Part shown: piece after piece, positions 1 through 9,212 of the stretch | Layout: every line of letters begins with the position of its first letter | Numbering within the stretch: the first letter of the stretch is position 1 | Source of the DNA: an archaeon | Lineage (GTDB): Archaea; Asgardarchaeota; Thorarchaeia; Thorarchaeales; Thorarchaeaceae | DNA length: 64,000 bases | Direction: 5' to 3' | NCBI GenBank assembly: GCA_024276825.1 | Contig: JAJRWI010000010.1 | Span: 124,001-188,000 of the forward strand | Notes under the pieces: generated by a model | Database searches by the model: none | What the model saw: the letters and a program-made list of their open reading frames with translations, nothing else | Told to the model about the DNA's origin: nothing | Position numbers and translations under genes: made by a program

Positions 1-49
1 TATGGCCGCATAACTTGTAGGTTCAGGTTCCCTAATCTTAGGAGAAGAG

Positions 50-1216
50 TCACTCAGCAGTCAGTTCCTTGAGCTCTTTCTCTTTCTTGGCAATCTTTTT
101 CTTTAGGCTCTCAATCCTCTTGTCCAGCTTCTTGGCCTGTTCCATATAGTTGTCCTTACTAATGGCCCCAGAGGCATGACGCTCTTCAATATGATCACGT
201 AATTGTTGAACTGATTTTATCTCCTTCTTCAATGCCTTGATATCTTGCTTGATCTGTTCAATTCTGTTTTCGTCCTCTGTCCTGAATTGCTTTGCAGGAA
301 TAATGACACCAAGCTGCTTTGTCGTGCTCTCGGCGAAGTCTTGAAATTGGTTTCTTAACGCTTCAATATTTAACTCGACTTTGGAGACCTTTTCATCAAG
401 TTTTTCGACCATCTTTTGCAGGTCAAATATTGTATTTATAAGTCTGCGAAGTGTTAGCTCCATCTCTTTGGACACAGCACTTTCAGCAGGGGCCCTCACC
501 TGTGTCTGCTCACGCTCTGCAACTTTGCTGGGCTTCACTGAGATTGCTAGCCCGCTGAGCCACTTGAATGCACTGACTGCAAAAGTCTTGTTTCCAGGGT
601 GCTTAATCCCACCACCCTTTCTGAAGATCTCATAGCTACCCGAACAGATGACCCTTCCATCACCATATTCAGCTGCTGCAATCACAGGTGCAGCTGGAGG
701 ATCAGATGTATCGGAGGTCTTAACGAGGACTGTTGCCTTTCCAGTCACTGATAGAGAGCATCCCGATGGATAGAGTATGTCATTAACATCTTCAGTAGCA
801 GGATGAGCAGCAATGTCAGACAGGATTGGCATTGTGGGAAGTCCAGCATTGTTCCTGTCGTCCTTGACAGCAGTGTTGTCAAAAGTGATATCAAATGCCT
901 CAGAGAGTTTGCTCAGATTGTTCATCAAACCACGGTCGCCGCCAGAGAGAGCGAGTAGGAAGAGACCACCACCATTAGCAACAAACTTTTTCAACGCTTC
1001 AATCTCTGGAGCTCTGAGCTTTGAGCTGTTCGGACATCCAAAAACAATTACATTGGCCTCACCAATCTTCTTTGGAAGAATCATATATTCGGTATAGGAC
1101 TCAACTGCGAAGTTATTGTCCTTCAACAATTGAGCAAGATCCGAATATGTAGTGTCGATGCGTCCGCGCTCGTTCTGGGTCCTATCAAAGAAGATCGTTT
1201 TTCTTTCACTGCTCAA
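50..1216 (-). CDS. IFT52-like GIFT-domain protein with C-terminal coiled coils
   Basis: The protein has 388 residues. Residues about 6-225 resemble the GIFT (GldG-in-IFT) domain at the N-terminus of the eukaryotic intraflagellar transport protein IFT52: an alternating Rossmann-like pattern, a LKKFVANGGGLFLL segment that matches the IFT52 LKKYLDTGGDVFVM region, an NNTAV-like strand near residue 115, and a YPSGCSLSV segment matching YPFGATLSV. Residues about 245-385 are charged heptad-like helices predicted to form coiled coils. The start is TTG; no in-frame ATG fits. The resemblance was recognised from memory of the family, not by a search. The GIFT fold is related to the bacterial gliding protein GldG and DUF4350 domains, so a general DUF4350 protein is the alternative. 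Its function in an archaeon is unknown; the coiled coils suggest a scaffold or complex subunit. Confidence 0.75.
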   Translation of the reverse strand: MSSERKTIFFDRTQNERGRIDTTYSDLAQLLKDNNFAVESYTEYMILPKKIGEANVIVFGCPNSSKLRAPEIEALKKFVANGGGLFLLALSGGDRGLMNNLSKLSEAFDITFDNTAVKDDRNNAGLPTMPILSDIAAHPATEDVNDILYPSGCSLSVTGKATVLVKTSDTSDPPAAPVIAAAEYGDGRVICSGSYEIFRKGGGIKHPGNKTFAVSAFKWLSGLAISVKPSKVAEREQTQVRAPAESAVSKEMELTLRRLINTIFDLQKMVEKLDEKVSKVELNIEALRNQFQDFAESTTKQLGVIIPAKQFRTEDENRIEQIKQDIKALKKEIKSVQQLRDHIEERHASGAISKDNYMEQAKKLDKRIESLKKKIAKKEKELKELTAE

Positions 1217-1327
1217 TGCATTTCACCACATTTACCAATACATGTTAGCATGCGCTTAGACTAATGTAATTTTTGCATGCGATTCAATTCGAATATTTTA
1301 TCAAATTGTCAAGCTGAATATAATGTC

Positions 1328-1756
1328 ATGAGTAATTCAGAGAACTGCATATTCTGTAAGATAGTCAAGGGTGAGATTCCTGCATCGGTCATTTTTGAAG
1401 ATGATCAATGCATGGCATTCATGGACATATTTCCAGTCAGTAAGGGACACTGTCTATTAATTCCAAAAGAACACTATGTCAACATGATGGATGTAGACCT
1501 AGATGTTCTAGCTCACCTTAGTAAGAAACTGGCTGAACTGACTCGCAAGGTGCACAAAGTCTTGAGGCCTGATGGAATCCTCAACTCGGTGGCAAATGGA
1601 AAGGGTGCAGGACAAGAAGTCCCACACCTGCATTTTCATATTATTCCGAGAAATGTTGGAGACCCATTTGGGTTCAGGTTCCCGCCAGACTATCGTGAGT
1701 CGATGGCCCCAAGAGAGGAACTCGACTCGTTGGCGGAAAAGTTTAGGAGTGCTTAA
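1328..1756 (+). CDS. HIT-family nucleotide-binding hydrolase (Hint-like)
   Basis: This 142-residue protein carries the histidine triad HLHFHII at residues 100-106 and the N-terminal CIFC pair (Cys7, Cys10) with the KGEIP segment typical of HINT/HIT hydrolases. Such proteins cleave nucleoside phosphoramidates or dinucleotides through a histidine nucleophile. I chose the ATG at 1328 because the family begins close to the CIFC motif; the ATG at 1277 would add 17 unconserved residues. Its stop overlaps the stop of the convergent PPC-domain gene by four bases. The substrate cannot be read from the sequence. Confidence 0.92.
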   Translation: MSNSENCIFCKIVKGEIPASVIFEDDQCMAFMDIFPVSKGHCLLIPKEHYVNMMDVDLDVLAHLSKKLAELTRKVHKVLRPDGILNSVANGKGAGQEVPHLHFHIIPRNVGDPFGFRFPPDYRESMAPREELDSLAEKFRSA

Positions 1757-2196
1757 TCTGACTGAAGATTAAGAAGGTTCAGGCCGGTCTTTTCATCATA
1801 GGTCCGAAGCAATTGGTAGTCAATACTAGTTATCATGAGTTCCAGAGTGACCGACACCTTGCATCCGGGCATCACATGGCCCCCATAGCAGTTTCCTTGC
1901 TTGTCAGCAGCGACCATGTGGGCATGCACTACGATAGCACCATCCTTCAATGTGGAGATGTTGCCCATACATGAAACCACCTCCAGATGACGATCAATGT
2001 CGAATGCCCTGTACTCGCCTTTTGCTGCGTCAAAGAATCCAAGGGTTGCTCTTGAAATCGCACCAATTGCGTTCAGATACCCAGAGGTGATATTATGCTC
2101 CCTAGCTATTTTTTGAATCGACTCGAGAATGTCATCATCAGGATATAGTCTAGCAACAATAATGGATTGAGCCTTTGTCTTTATAGAGCCTGCCAT
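1753..2196 (-). CDS. PPC/DUF296 domain protein
   Basis: About 147 residues from the ATG at 2196. The sequence has the PPC (plants and prokaryotes conserved, DUF296) pattern: a GYLNAIGA strand, a HAHMVAADK segment with two histidines, and a GGHVMPGCKVSVTLE strand. In plants the domain is fused to AT-hook DNA-binding motifs, while prokaryotic versions are stand-alone trimers that may bind metal through the histidines. There is no AT-hook here. An upstream extension to 2289 is open but looks unconserved. The gene is divergent from the DNA polymerase gene. A role in DNA binding is not supported by the sequence alone. Confidence 0.85.
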   Translation of the reverse strand: MAGSIKTKAQSIIVARLYPDDDILESIQKIAREHNITSGYLNAIGAISRATLGFFDAAKGEYRAFDIDRHLEVVSCMGNISTLKDGAIVVHAHMVAADKQGNCYGGHVMPGCKVSVTLELMITSIDYQLLRTYDEKTGLNLLNLQSD

Positions 2197-2302
2197 GTCT
2201 AAAGAGGGGTTATTACCAGTTAATGAAGAATTCGCTGTGGATTCACAATCTTGAAAGAGGAAGAGCTTATCAATGAAAAGTATCCACAATTAATTGACAA
2301 AG

Positions 2303-5116
2303 ATGGACCGTGATAATGAATCTGAACCTGATCAGGCAACACTAGACGATTTCTTTGAATCAGTCCGTGATGCAGAGGACCAAGGTCATAATCAGCAGCA
2401 AGACCAGCCCGCATCTAAGGATCGGAGGGCTGAAGAAACAGAAGAGATCATCGAGCCACCAGAAGAGGAGCTTGAGGACTATCCAGTTGATATTGATCAT
2501 GCCCCGCCAAAAGAGATTGAAGACATTCCGCCATTGAATGATATTGGTGAAGAAGACACCCCTGATAATCTTCCGCCGTCGATTCTCATATCTGTTGATT
2601 ATTCAGGAGCAAGAAAGAAAGCAGTGCTGAAGTTATACAATCCTGAAACCGAACGTGTCTATTTCTGGTATGACAACACCGGTCATCAGCCTTATTGTTA
2701 TACGGACTTTCCGCCACAAGTTGCTGAGAAAATTGCGAAACGAAACAAAGGCTTTGTTAGAGTTGAAACTGTCAATCTAAAGGACCTCATAAGAGATCAA
2801 GAGAGAGAAATGACCAAAGTTATTGCAGGAGACCCATTGTCCATCGGAGGAGCGAGAGGTTCAATAAGGGAGTTTCTAGTTAAGCGAGGCCCGATGGGTG
2901 AAGAGATCAATCATGCATGGGAGGCAAACATAAGATATCATAATTGTTACACTTACGATCAGAACCTTGTTCCGGGCATGACATATAGGATAGAGAATGG
3001 GGAGCTTATTCATGTTTCGCCCAAGGTGGACAAGAAGACACTTGACAGATTTGTCAAGACTCTCGGTGAGGAGGAAGGTATAGAGGACATCATTGAAACC
3101 TATTCACCAATGTTCTTTACAGATGCGCCATACATAAAGCGAATTGCTGTAGACATTGAAGTGTTCACTCCGGTCAGAAACAGGGTGCCCGACGCAAAGA
3201 CTGCCCCATACAAGGTCATTGCTATTGGACTTTCAGACAACGAGGGATTCAACAAGTGCTTTGTGCTCAAAATGAAGGGCATCAATTGGGGCAAGAAGAA
3301 GAAGGACTTTCCAAAGGAACTTGAGATTGTGACTTTCGATGATGAGAGAGAGATGTTGATTGAAGCATTTAAGATACTTGACCAATATCCCATAGTCCTG
3401 ACTTTTGTGGGTGATGCCTTTGACCTTCAGTATTTGTACAATCGGGCAGACAAACTGAATATTGACAAGAGCAAGTATTGTCCGATAAGACTCAGTCAGA
3501 ATAGAGAGACCGCCTTCATGAAGAGGGGTGTACATATAGACCTTTATCGGTTTCTCAAAAACCCCTCCATTAGAATCTATGCATTGTCGGCAGCATATGA
3601 TCAGATAAAGCTGGAAACGGTTGCTCAAGGACTGTTAGGTGAGGGGAAGCTCGAACTGTCAACAGACATATCTTCACTCTCATACTATGAACTTGCCCAT
3701 TATTGTTGGAGAGATGCCAATATTACACTTAGACTGACAATGTTCGATAACAACCTGTTGATACGTCTGATAATCCTGTTCATGCGTATCTCACGCTTGT
3801 CCATGGAAGATGTCACCAGACTTTACATATCATCATGGTTGCAGTCATTGTTTAGACAAGAGCATCGGCGGCATCACTATTTGATTCCTCGACAGATTGA
3901 CATTGAAACCGCCAAGAGTTCAGAGGCTCATACCGAGTCTGTAATCAAGGACAAGGCCTTCAAGGGGGCCATAGTAATCGAGCCGATAGCAGGTGTTCAT
4001 TTCAACACCACAGTTCTAGACTTCGCAAGTCTGTATCCGAGTATCATGAAGCAACACAATATAAGTTATGAAACCGTCGACTGCCCGCACGAAGAGTGCC
4101 GGCTTGACCCATCAAGACGAGTTCCAGAAACGGGTCATTGGACATGCAAGAAGAGAAGGGGAATGATCAGCTCAACGATTGGATTCTTCAGGGACACGAG
4201 GGTCAAGTGGTTCAAGTCCAAGAGCAAGGACAAGTCGATTGATGAAAGGACTCGAAACTGGTACAAAGTTGTAGAAAAGGCACTCAAAGTTTTTGTAAAT
4301 GCTGCTTATGGCGTGACAGGAGCCCGGCATTTCGAACTGTTCTGTATGCCCGCTGCTGAAAGTGTTACAGCATATGGTCGTAATGCAATAATTCGAACAA
4401 AGGAGAAGGCGGAGTCGATGGGCGTGCGGGTCCTTTATGGTGACACTGACTCGGTGTTTCTCGACAACCCTACCAATGAGCAACAGGAGGAGCTGGTGAG
4501 ATGGTCTCGCAAGGTTCTCGGGATTGACCTCGAGGTTGAAAAGACCTTCAAGTATGTGGCACTCTCTGATAGAAAGAAGAACTACATTGGTGTATATTAT
4601 TCGGGCGCAATTGAGGTGAAGGGTCTCAGCGGGAAGAAACGCAACACACCAAAGTTTGCTCAAGATGCCTTTCGGCAGATGCTGGAAGTGCTAAGCAAGG
4701 TGGAGAGTGAAGATGGATTCGAGGCCGCAAAGGAGGAGATCCGTGAGATTGTTAATACTGTTATAGACAGATTAGAGGAGAAAGCTGAACCTTATCCCCT
4801 TGAGGATCTCGCCTTCAGAGTTCAAATGACCAAGGACATTGATAAGTATGGCAAGGTGACACCGCAACATGTCACCGCTGCCAAGATGCTCAGGGATGCC
4901 GGATACGATGTACCATCAGGCACCATCATCGAGTATATTAAGGTCAAGGGCAATCCTGGCGTCTTGCCAATCCAATTGGCAAAGAACAAGAACTACTGGA
5001 TTGATAAAGACCTGTATATTGACACACTCAGGTCCGTGTTTGAACAAGTGCTTGATTCTGTAGGCATTGATTTTGATGAGCTGCTCGGAGTCACCACACT
5101 GGATGACTTCTTCTGA
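2303..5116 (+). CDS. polB: Family B DNA polymerase, PolB1-like
   Basis: A 937-residue replicative-type DNA polymerase. The exonuclease ExoI motif AVDIEVFT lies near residue 281. The polymerase motifs are region II DFASLYPSIM near 572, region III KVFVNAAYGVTG near 661 and region I YGDTDSVF near 711. The wording of these motifs and the fingers region matches crenarchaeal PolB1 (Sulfolobus Dpo1) more closely than euryarchaeal PolB. A cysteine-containing insert (CPHEEC ... WTCKK) follows region II. An acidic proline-rich N-terminal extension of roughly 90 residues precedes the polymerase. It contains QATLDDFF at residues 11-18, and the protein ends in VTTLDDFF; both fit the PCNA-interacting PIP pattern. 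The ATG at 2303 was chosen over the TTG at 2294. Confidence 0.97.
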   Translation: MDRDNESEPDQATLDDFFESVRDAEDQGHNQQQDQPASKDRRAEETEEIIEPPEEELEDYPVDIDHAPPKEIEDIPPLNDIGEEDTPDNLPPSILISVDYSGARKKAVLKLYNPETERVYFWYDNTGHQPYCYTDFPPQVAEKIAKRNKGFVRVETVNLKDLIRDQEREMTKVIAGDPLSIGGARGSIREFLVKRGPMGEEINHAWEANIRYHNCYTYDQNLVPGMTYRIENGELIHVSPKVDKKTLDRFVKTLGEEEGIEDIIETYSPMFFTDAPYIKRIAVDIEVFTPVRNRVPDAKTAPYKVIAIGLSDNEGFNKCFVLKMKGINWGKKKKDFPKELEIVTFDDEREMLIEAFKILDQYPIVLTFVGDAFDLQYLYNRADKLNIDKSKYCPIRLSQNRETAFMKRGVHIDLYRFLKNPSIRIYALSAAYDQIKLETVAQGLLGEGKLELSTDISSLSYYELAHYCWRDANITLRLTMFDNNLLIRLIILFMRISRLSMEDVTRLYISSWLQSLFRQEHRRHHYLIPRQIDIETAKSSEAHTESVIKDKAFKGAIVIEPIAGVHFNTTVLDFASLYPSIMKQHNISYETVDCPHEECRLDPSRRVPETGHWTCKKRRGMISSTIGFFRDTRVKWFKSKSKDKSIDERTRNWYKVVEKALKVFVNAAYGVTGARHFELFCMPAAESVTAYGRNAIIRTKEKAESMGVRVLYGDTDSVFLDNPTNEQQEELVRWSRKVLGIDLEVEKTFKYVALSDRKKNYIGVYYSGAIEVKGLSGKKRNTPKFAQDAFRQMLEVLSKVESEDGFEAAKEEIREIVNTVIDRLEEKAEPYPLEDLAFRVQMTKDIDKYGKVTPQHVTAAKMLRDAGYDVPSGTIIEYIKVKGNPGVLPIQLAKNKNYWIDKDLYIDTLRSVFEQVLDSVGIDFDELLGVTTLDDFF

Positions 5117-5249
5117 TTCAGAAAGAGAAAACAATATCTTATGCCAAGTATATGACTCAAAAGTATTTAACACGGAAATTCTTATAGCGAACATAATCAA
5201 TTTACAAAAGCAGAAGAGTCTGGTTTGACCACGTCGGACGGGGTAAAAG

Positions 5250-6287
5250 ATGAAACAGAATTTCAGAGAATTCTTCATGCAGAAACTGCTTGTTTTAATC
5301 AGGCCCGAGGACATTGATGCTTCCGCAAAGGAGTTTATCTCAACATATGCATCGTACATGACCGAGGCGGGCATTGTAGCAAAGGATCCAAGTGGATATA
5401 CTCTTTATCCCAGCAAGTATGCACCCGTTGAGGAACAGCATAATGCATTCTTTGAAGAGTGGATCAATCTCACAGACTCACTTGGCATACACACAGCAGT
5501 GGGAATGGACTTCTATACCGACCGTTGGTTTGCCAAAGACCCCAAATATCAGACAGTGGCACCAAATGGGGTTCCCATGGAGCATCAGATTTGTCCGAAC
5601 CGTCCAGAGTTCTGGGAATATGGCGTAGAGATTGTTAAAGAGTTGGGACGATATCCCGCGATTCATGAGATTCTTGTCTTTGGCACCGGCTTCATCAGAG
5701 ACCATTTTTGCTTCTGTGAAAGATGCAAGAGAGAGTTTGCACCACTTGTCAATCAAGAGCCAGACAAATTGACATATGGGTATCTTACTGAAAACCCAGA
5801 ATATCATGAGAAATGGCACGAGTGGCGTTCTGAAAAGGTGTATCAAGGCATAATAATGCTTCAGAAGGCCGCTGAAGAGGTCAATCGTGAGGTGGAGAGA
5901 GAGAAGCCTCTGAGATTGACAATTGAGGTCCTTCTTGATCCTGAAACTGGTCTTATTAAAGGTGCAAGAAACGAGTATGGTTATGACCCATTGAAACTGC
6001 TCGAGATCACGAAGAGTGTGATGATAAACCTGTTTCCATGGTCCCCATTATTGCCAACACCGGGTTCAAAGGAGTATGATGATCTGATTGAAGCATTATA
6101 TTTTGCGACAGAGTTCAAGAGACGTGGTGGCACGGTTGCTCTGTTTAGATGGGGAGTTTCCAGCCTTGACCATCTGCATGAACTCAAGCAGATTGGAAAG
6201 GATGCTGGAATAGAGCGTTTCATTGGGACCCTGGGCTATCCAACAGATTACAGCATCAGAAGAGAGAGCGCTGTTGGGAACTATTGA
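5250..6287 (+). CDS. TIM-barrel glycoside-hydrolase-like protein
   Basis: A 345-residue protein that I recognise only as similar in style to uncharacterised family-10-like or beta-galactosidase-like TIM-barrel hydrolases. Supporting features are a CPNRPEFWEYG segment, the strand-like EILVFGTGFI followed by CFCERCKREF near residue 152 (a short cysteine cluster common in these uncharacterised barrels), and a C-terminal RRGGTVALFRWG strand. There is no signal peptide, so it is likely cytosolic. The start could also be the ATG at 5277 (MQKLLVLIRPED), which fits the domain edge well. The last bases overlap the convergent gene that ends at 6281. Catalytic acids cannot be assigned without an alignment. 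Confidence 0.6.
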   Translation: MKQNFREFFMQKLLVLIRPEDIDASAKEFISTYASYMTEAGIVAKDPSGYTLYPSKYAPVEEQHNAFFEEWINLTDSLGIHTAVGMDFYTDRWFAKDPKYQTVAPNGVPMEHQICPNRPEFWEYGVEIVKELGRYPAIHEILVFGTGFIRDHFCFCERCKREFAPLVNQEPDKLTYGYLTENPEYHEKWHEWRSEKVYQGIIMLQKAAEEVNREVEREKPLRLTIEVLLDPETGLIKGARNEYGYDPLKLLEITKSVMINLFPWSPLLPTPGSKEYDDLIEALYFATEFKRRGGTVALFRWGVSSLDHLHELKQIGKDAGIERFIGTLGYPTDYSIRRESAVGNY

Positions 6288-7186
6288 ATGCTCCCACAAT
6301 AAGGGCAAATGCTTGTATTTGGCTTGATGGACCTGCCACATGCAAAACAAAAGCTTGGCCGCACATTGTCCCTTGCGGACTCGTCCTTGAATGGGCTTAT
6401 CTCACCCTGAGCAAATAGTGATGCGATCCCACCAACAGATTCTTCAGACTCGCAATCGCAGGATGTAGTGCATGGCTCTTGAACAGCACGAGTCATCTCT
6501 TCCATCAGGCTCCTGTGTGTTCGATCACTATGTGGGCGTGAGCTCATAGAGCCCCTAATCGCACTACTAGAAGTTGCTCCTATGGATCTTCTATCAGTAG
6601 GATAGTCCCGTGAGCCAAACACTCTTGATTCAGTTCTTCCTGTGTGAAAATCCGGCTTTTTAGAACTCAAGACCCTGTCTAGTTCATCAAAGTCCCTTCG
6701 ATAGTCGTCCGAACCAAACCCGGGATCTATTGCAGGACGACTGACAGTTCTGGAAAGAATGGACTCATTGGACCATTCATCATCGATTGGGGACAGACCA
6801 CGAGCAGCGCGAACGAATTTGATATGTGAGTCTTCTTTCAATCGAACGTAGTCCTGCTTTGATAGACCGAGAACCTCCAAGGCCCTGTCCCGATCTGGAC
6901 ATCTCTTGGAGAGAGGACAACAAAACGCAAGACTCCCATGACATAGGGCGGCCATTGCCCGTTCCTGTCTTGACTTGAATATGGGAGTTATGCGTTTCCG
7001 GCCCAGAAATAGAGAGTCGCCCACAGTACGGATTTGTGAGTATCCGCTCTGCGCCAATGCTTCTACAACCTCTCGTGCAGGATATACACGGCCTTCAATG
7101 ATAACAAAGCCCTCGGTCTTGTCAAGACGTACGGGACGTTCTTTCTGTTCAGGTTCGTTGTATCGTCGATAGCTCGTTATGGCCAC
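6281..7186 (-). CDS. Unknown protein with N-terminal Cys cluster and C-terminal zinc ribbon
   Basis: I do not recognise this 301-residue family. Residues 25-70 form a compact alpha/beta region. It is followed by cysteines at 82, 89, 90 and 96, suggestive of an Fe-S or zinc site. Residues 125-260 are low-complexity, Ser/Arg/Asp-rich and probably disordered. The C-terminus is a clear zinc ribbon with CxxC pairs at 280/283 and 294/297. The CCPLSKRCPDRD segment is the part most worth searching. Its stop overlaps the end of the convergent glycosidase-like gene. The layout of an ordered head, a flexible linker and a zinc ribbon suggests an adaptor, but that is inference. Confidence 0.7.
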   Translation of the reverse strand: MAITSYRRYNEPEQKERPVRLDKTEGFVIIEGRVYPAREVVEALAQSGYSQIRTVGDSLFLGRKRITPIFKSRQERAMAALCHGSLAFCCPLSKRCPDRDRALEVLGLSKQDYVRLKEDSHIKFVRAARGLSPIDDEWSNESILSRTVSRPAIDPGFGSDDYRRDFDELDRVLSSKKPDFHTGRTESRVFGSRDYPTDRRSIGATSSSAIRGSMSSRPHSDRTHRSLMEEMTRAVQEPCTTSCDCESEESVGGIASLFAQGEISPFKDESARDNVRPSFCFACGRSIKPNTSICPYCGSIQ

Positions 7187-7312
7187 CTCTCTATTTCAAT
7201 CTATTAGACACGCCTGAGAGAATAGAATTCTATGTAATGTGTCGGTATTACTTGCAATTGAAGAAGCAGAATCGTTTTATCGCATGAAAGACCATCGGAA
7301 CACAGGTATCAT

Positions 7313-7705
7313 GTGGAAATACAGGTGAAATCTATGGGATGTAAAGCAGAAGGCGCAGCACAGGGCTACACTGTGCTTGGAGGAATTGTTCTTGGAATAT
7401 ATGCCATTCAGTTCCTAATAAACGGAATTAACCAGTTGGCATCAGATGCTGGAACTGCCATGATAGACATAATTCTTGCAATAACATTGATCTTAATGGT
7501 GATTCTTGCCTTTGACGCAAGCGGCTTCATTACTTGGAAGGTCAAGAGGAATGGACTGTTGCTCGCCCTTTTTGGTTTTATAGCAATAATCATTGTGCAG
7601 AGAGGAATAGCATTTGACATCATTGCATGGTTGACCAGCATTGGAACACTTGCGGGTCTCATGATAATGTTGGCAGGACTTCTGATCATGTTCAAAGGCA
7701 CATAG
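7313..7705 (+). CDS. Small four-helix membrane protein
   Basis: A 130-residue protein with about four hydrophobic segments (near residues 19-40, 47-66, 81-98 and 103-127) separated by short polar turns, one carrying the basic KVKRNG. No known family motif is visible. The start could be the ATG at 7313 or at 7334. It is followed by a strong terminator-like hairpin, so it is probably transcribed alone. It resembles the four-helix protein at 9213-9539 in size and topology, but I see no clear sequence match. Confidence 0.75.
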   Translation: MEIQVKSMGCKAEGAAQGYTVLGGIVLGIYAIQFLINGINQLASDAGTAMIDIILAITLILMVILAFDASGFITWKVKRNGLLLALFGFIAIIIVQRGIAFDIIAWLTSIGTLAGLMIMLAGLLIMFKGT

Positions 7706-7710
7706 TCTGC

Positions 7711-7738
7711 AGGGGACATTTCCCCTCTCATTTTTTTT
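7711..7738 (+). terminator. Hairpin plus T8 tract
   Basis: AGGGGA at 7711-7716 pairs with TCCCCT at 7721-7726 across a four-base loop, and eight T residues lie at 7731-7738. It begins five bases after the stop of the membrane protein gene and looks like an intrinsic terminator for it. Confidence 0.7.
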
Positions 7739-7806
7739 CGCTTATCACAAATTAGATAACTAAGTTATAGGCGGCTAGCACACCTTCAGAAAGGACAGTG
7801 ACTGTT

Positions 7807-9156
7807 ATGAATGAGAAGCATATCAGGATTCTCCGAGATCTGGGCTTTAATGATATCACTTCAGAAAAGATGACTAATGATTATTGGAAGGCTAGGGCGG
7901 CTGATGCCCTTGCAATAACCACTCAGGACAGGGATGTTTATGGATGTTTTGACCACACTCGTGGAGAGGGTGTGATTATTTACGACATTGAGGGAAAAGA
8001 GTTCCTTGATGTTACTGGCGGGGTTGCGGTGAGAGCTTTCGGGCTTCGATACAAGCCACTGCTGGAGTTTGAGTCAGAAATTCATGATGTCATCAAAGAA
8101 CTCCCTGGCATGGACTTTGATGCAATTCCGCAGACACTGCTGGCAGAGAAACTCGCATCAATCACTCCAGGGACTCATAAAAAACGTGTCGTATTCACCA
8201 CCTCTGGAGGTCGTGCAGTAGAGGGCTGCATGAAGTCCGCAATGGATCTTTCCGGGAATCGCAGATTTGTAGCATTCAGACCCGCATTTCATGGCAGGAC
8301 AGGCTATGCATTGTCTTTAACTTCCACTAATTCGAAACATAAGAACAAGTTCCCACAGGGAGTAGATGTTGTAAGGGTCTTCTATCCCTATTGCTATCGC
8401 TGTCCATATGGCCAGAACGAGGAGGATTGCAACCTTGAGTGTGTTGAGGCCCTACGATATGCGCTTCAGGTTGAAGGGAATGACATAGCAGCCACAGTGA
8501 TGGAACCAATTTGTGGAGAGGGTGGGCTGATAGTCCCCCCATCAAAGGCGGTGAAGGGCATGTATGAGGCCACCAAGGAGATTGGTGCATATTTCATGTC
8601 AGATGAGGTTCAGGCAGGAATGGGCCGTACTGGTAAATGGTGTGCAATTGAAAATCATGGTGTTATTCCTGACTATATCTCGATGGCAAAGGCGCTAGGA
8701 GGAGGATACCCACTCGGTGCCTCGATTGGTCCAGTACCAATGTACACCGAGGGTTCAAGGCATTCTGAAACTTTCTCAGCAGAACCAAAGATGTCGCTAC
8801 TCTCACTCTGGATCATAAGGCAGATTGAGACTGGAGGATACTTGAAGAAGAACGCAGAGAATGGTGCGTATCTCCTCAAAAGATTGAATGAACTGAAGGA
8901 GAAGCATGAGGTAGTTGGTGATGCACGAGGCATAGGTCTGATGTGTGGTGTCGAGATTGTCAAGGACAAGCGGTCCAAGGAGAGAGCACCCAAGATTAGA
9001 GACCGCATTGTCAAGACAGCTGTGAACAAGTACAATCTACTCGTCCTTGGTGCCGGTCCCAACTCAATCAGATTCACTCCAAGTTATATCATAACCCAAG
9101 AGCAGATAGACGAGGCAGTGAGCAGATTGGACAGGGCAATCTCAGACTCTACCTGA
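7807..9156 (+). CDS. Class III PLP-dependent aminotransferase (4-aminobutyrate aminotransferase-like)
   Basis: A 449-residue fold-type I aminotransferase. It shows the substrate-entry segment GKEFLDVTGGVAV, the cofactor loop TSGGRAVEG, the EPICGEGG strand, the SDEVQAGMGRTGKW aspartate motif and the PLP lysine in MAKALGGGYPLG (Lys about 295). These are the marks of the GABA/acetylornithine/diaminobutyrate group, so it transfers an omega-amino group using 2-oxoglutarate or pyruvate. The insert with CYRCPYGQNEEDCNLEC is seen in archaeal GabT-like enzymes. The start is the ATG at 7807; the GTG at 7798 is the alternative. No pathway partner lies next to it, so the amino donor cannot be named. Confidence 0.93.
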   Translation: MNEKHIRILRDLGFNDITSEKMTNDYWKARAADALAITTQDRDVYGCFDHTRGEGVIIYDIEGKEFLDVTGGVAVRAFGLRYKPLLEFESEIHDVIKELPGMDFDAIPQTLLAEKLASITPGTHKKRVVFTTSGGRAVEGCMKSAMDLSGNRRFVAFRPAFHGRTGYALSLTSTNSKHKNKFPQGVDVVRVFYPYCYRCPYGQNEEDCNLECVEALRYALQVEGNDIAATVMEPICGEGGLIVPPSKAVKGMYEATKEIGAYFMSDEVQAGMGRTGKWCAIENHGVIPDYISMAKALGGGYPLGASIGPVPMYTEGSRHSETFSAEPKMSLLSLWIIRQIETGGYLKKNAENGAYLLKRLNELKEKHEVVGDARGIGLMCGVEIVKDKRSKERAPKIRDRIVKTAVNKYNLLVLGAGPNSIRFTPSYIITQEQIDEAVSRLDRAISDST

Positions 9157-9179
9157 CCAATATTCAGAAAGATAAAAGC

Positions 9180-9205
9180 AGGTCTCTGGCAATTGTCAGA
9201 GACCT
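9180..9205. terminator. Bidirectional hairpin between convergent genes
   Basis: AGGTCTCTG at 9180-9188 and CAGAGACCT at 9197-9205 form a perfect nine-base-pair stem with an eight-base loop. A T-rich stretch follows on each strand. It sits between the aminotransferase gene end (9156) and the end of the convergent membrane protein gene (9213), so it probably ends both transcripts. Confidence 0.7.
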
Positions 9206-9212
9206 AATTGTT

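Noticed and set aside
1..49. Gene at the left window edge
   Set aside because: The 49 bases before the IFT52-like stop contain no frame that can be supported.
4172..4663. Open minus-strand frame within the DNA polymerase gene
   Set aside because: It overlaps the catalytic motifs of PolB and shows no protein-like pattern.
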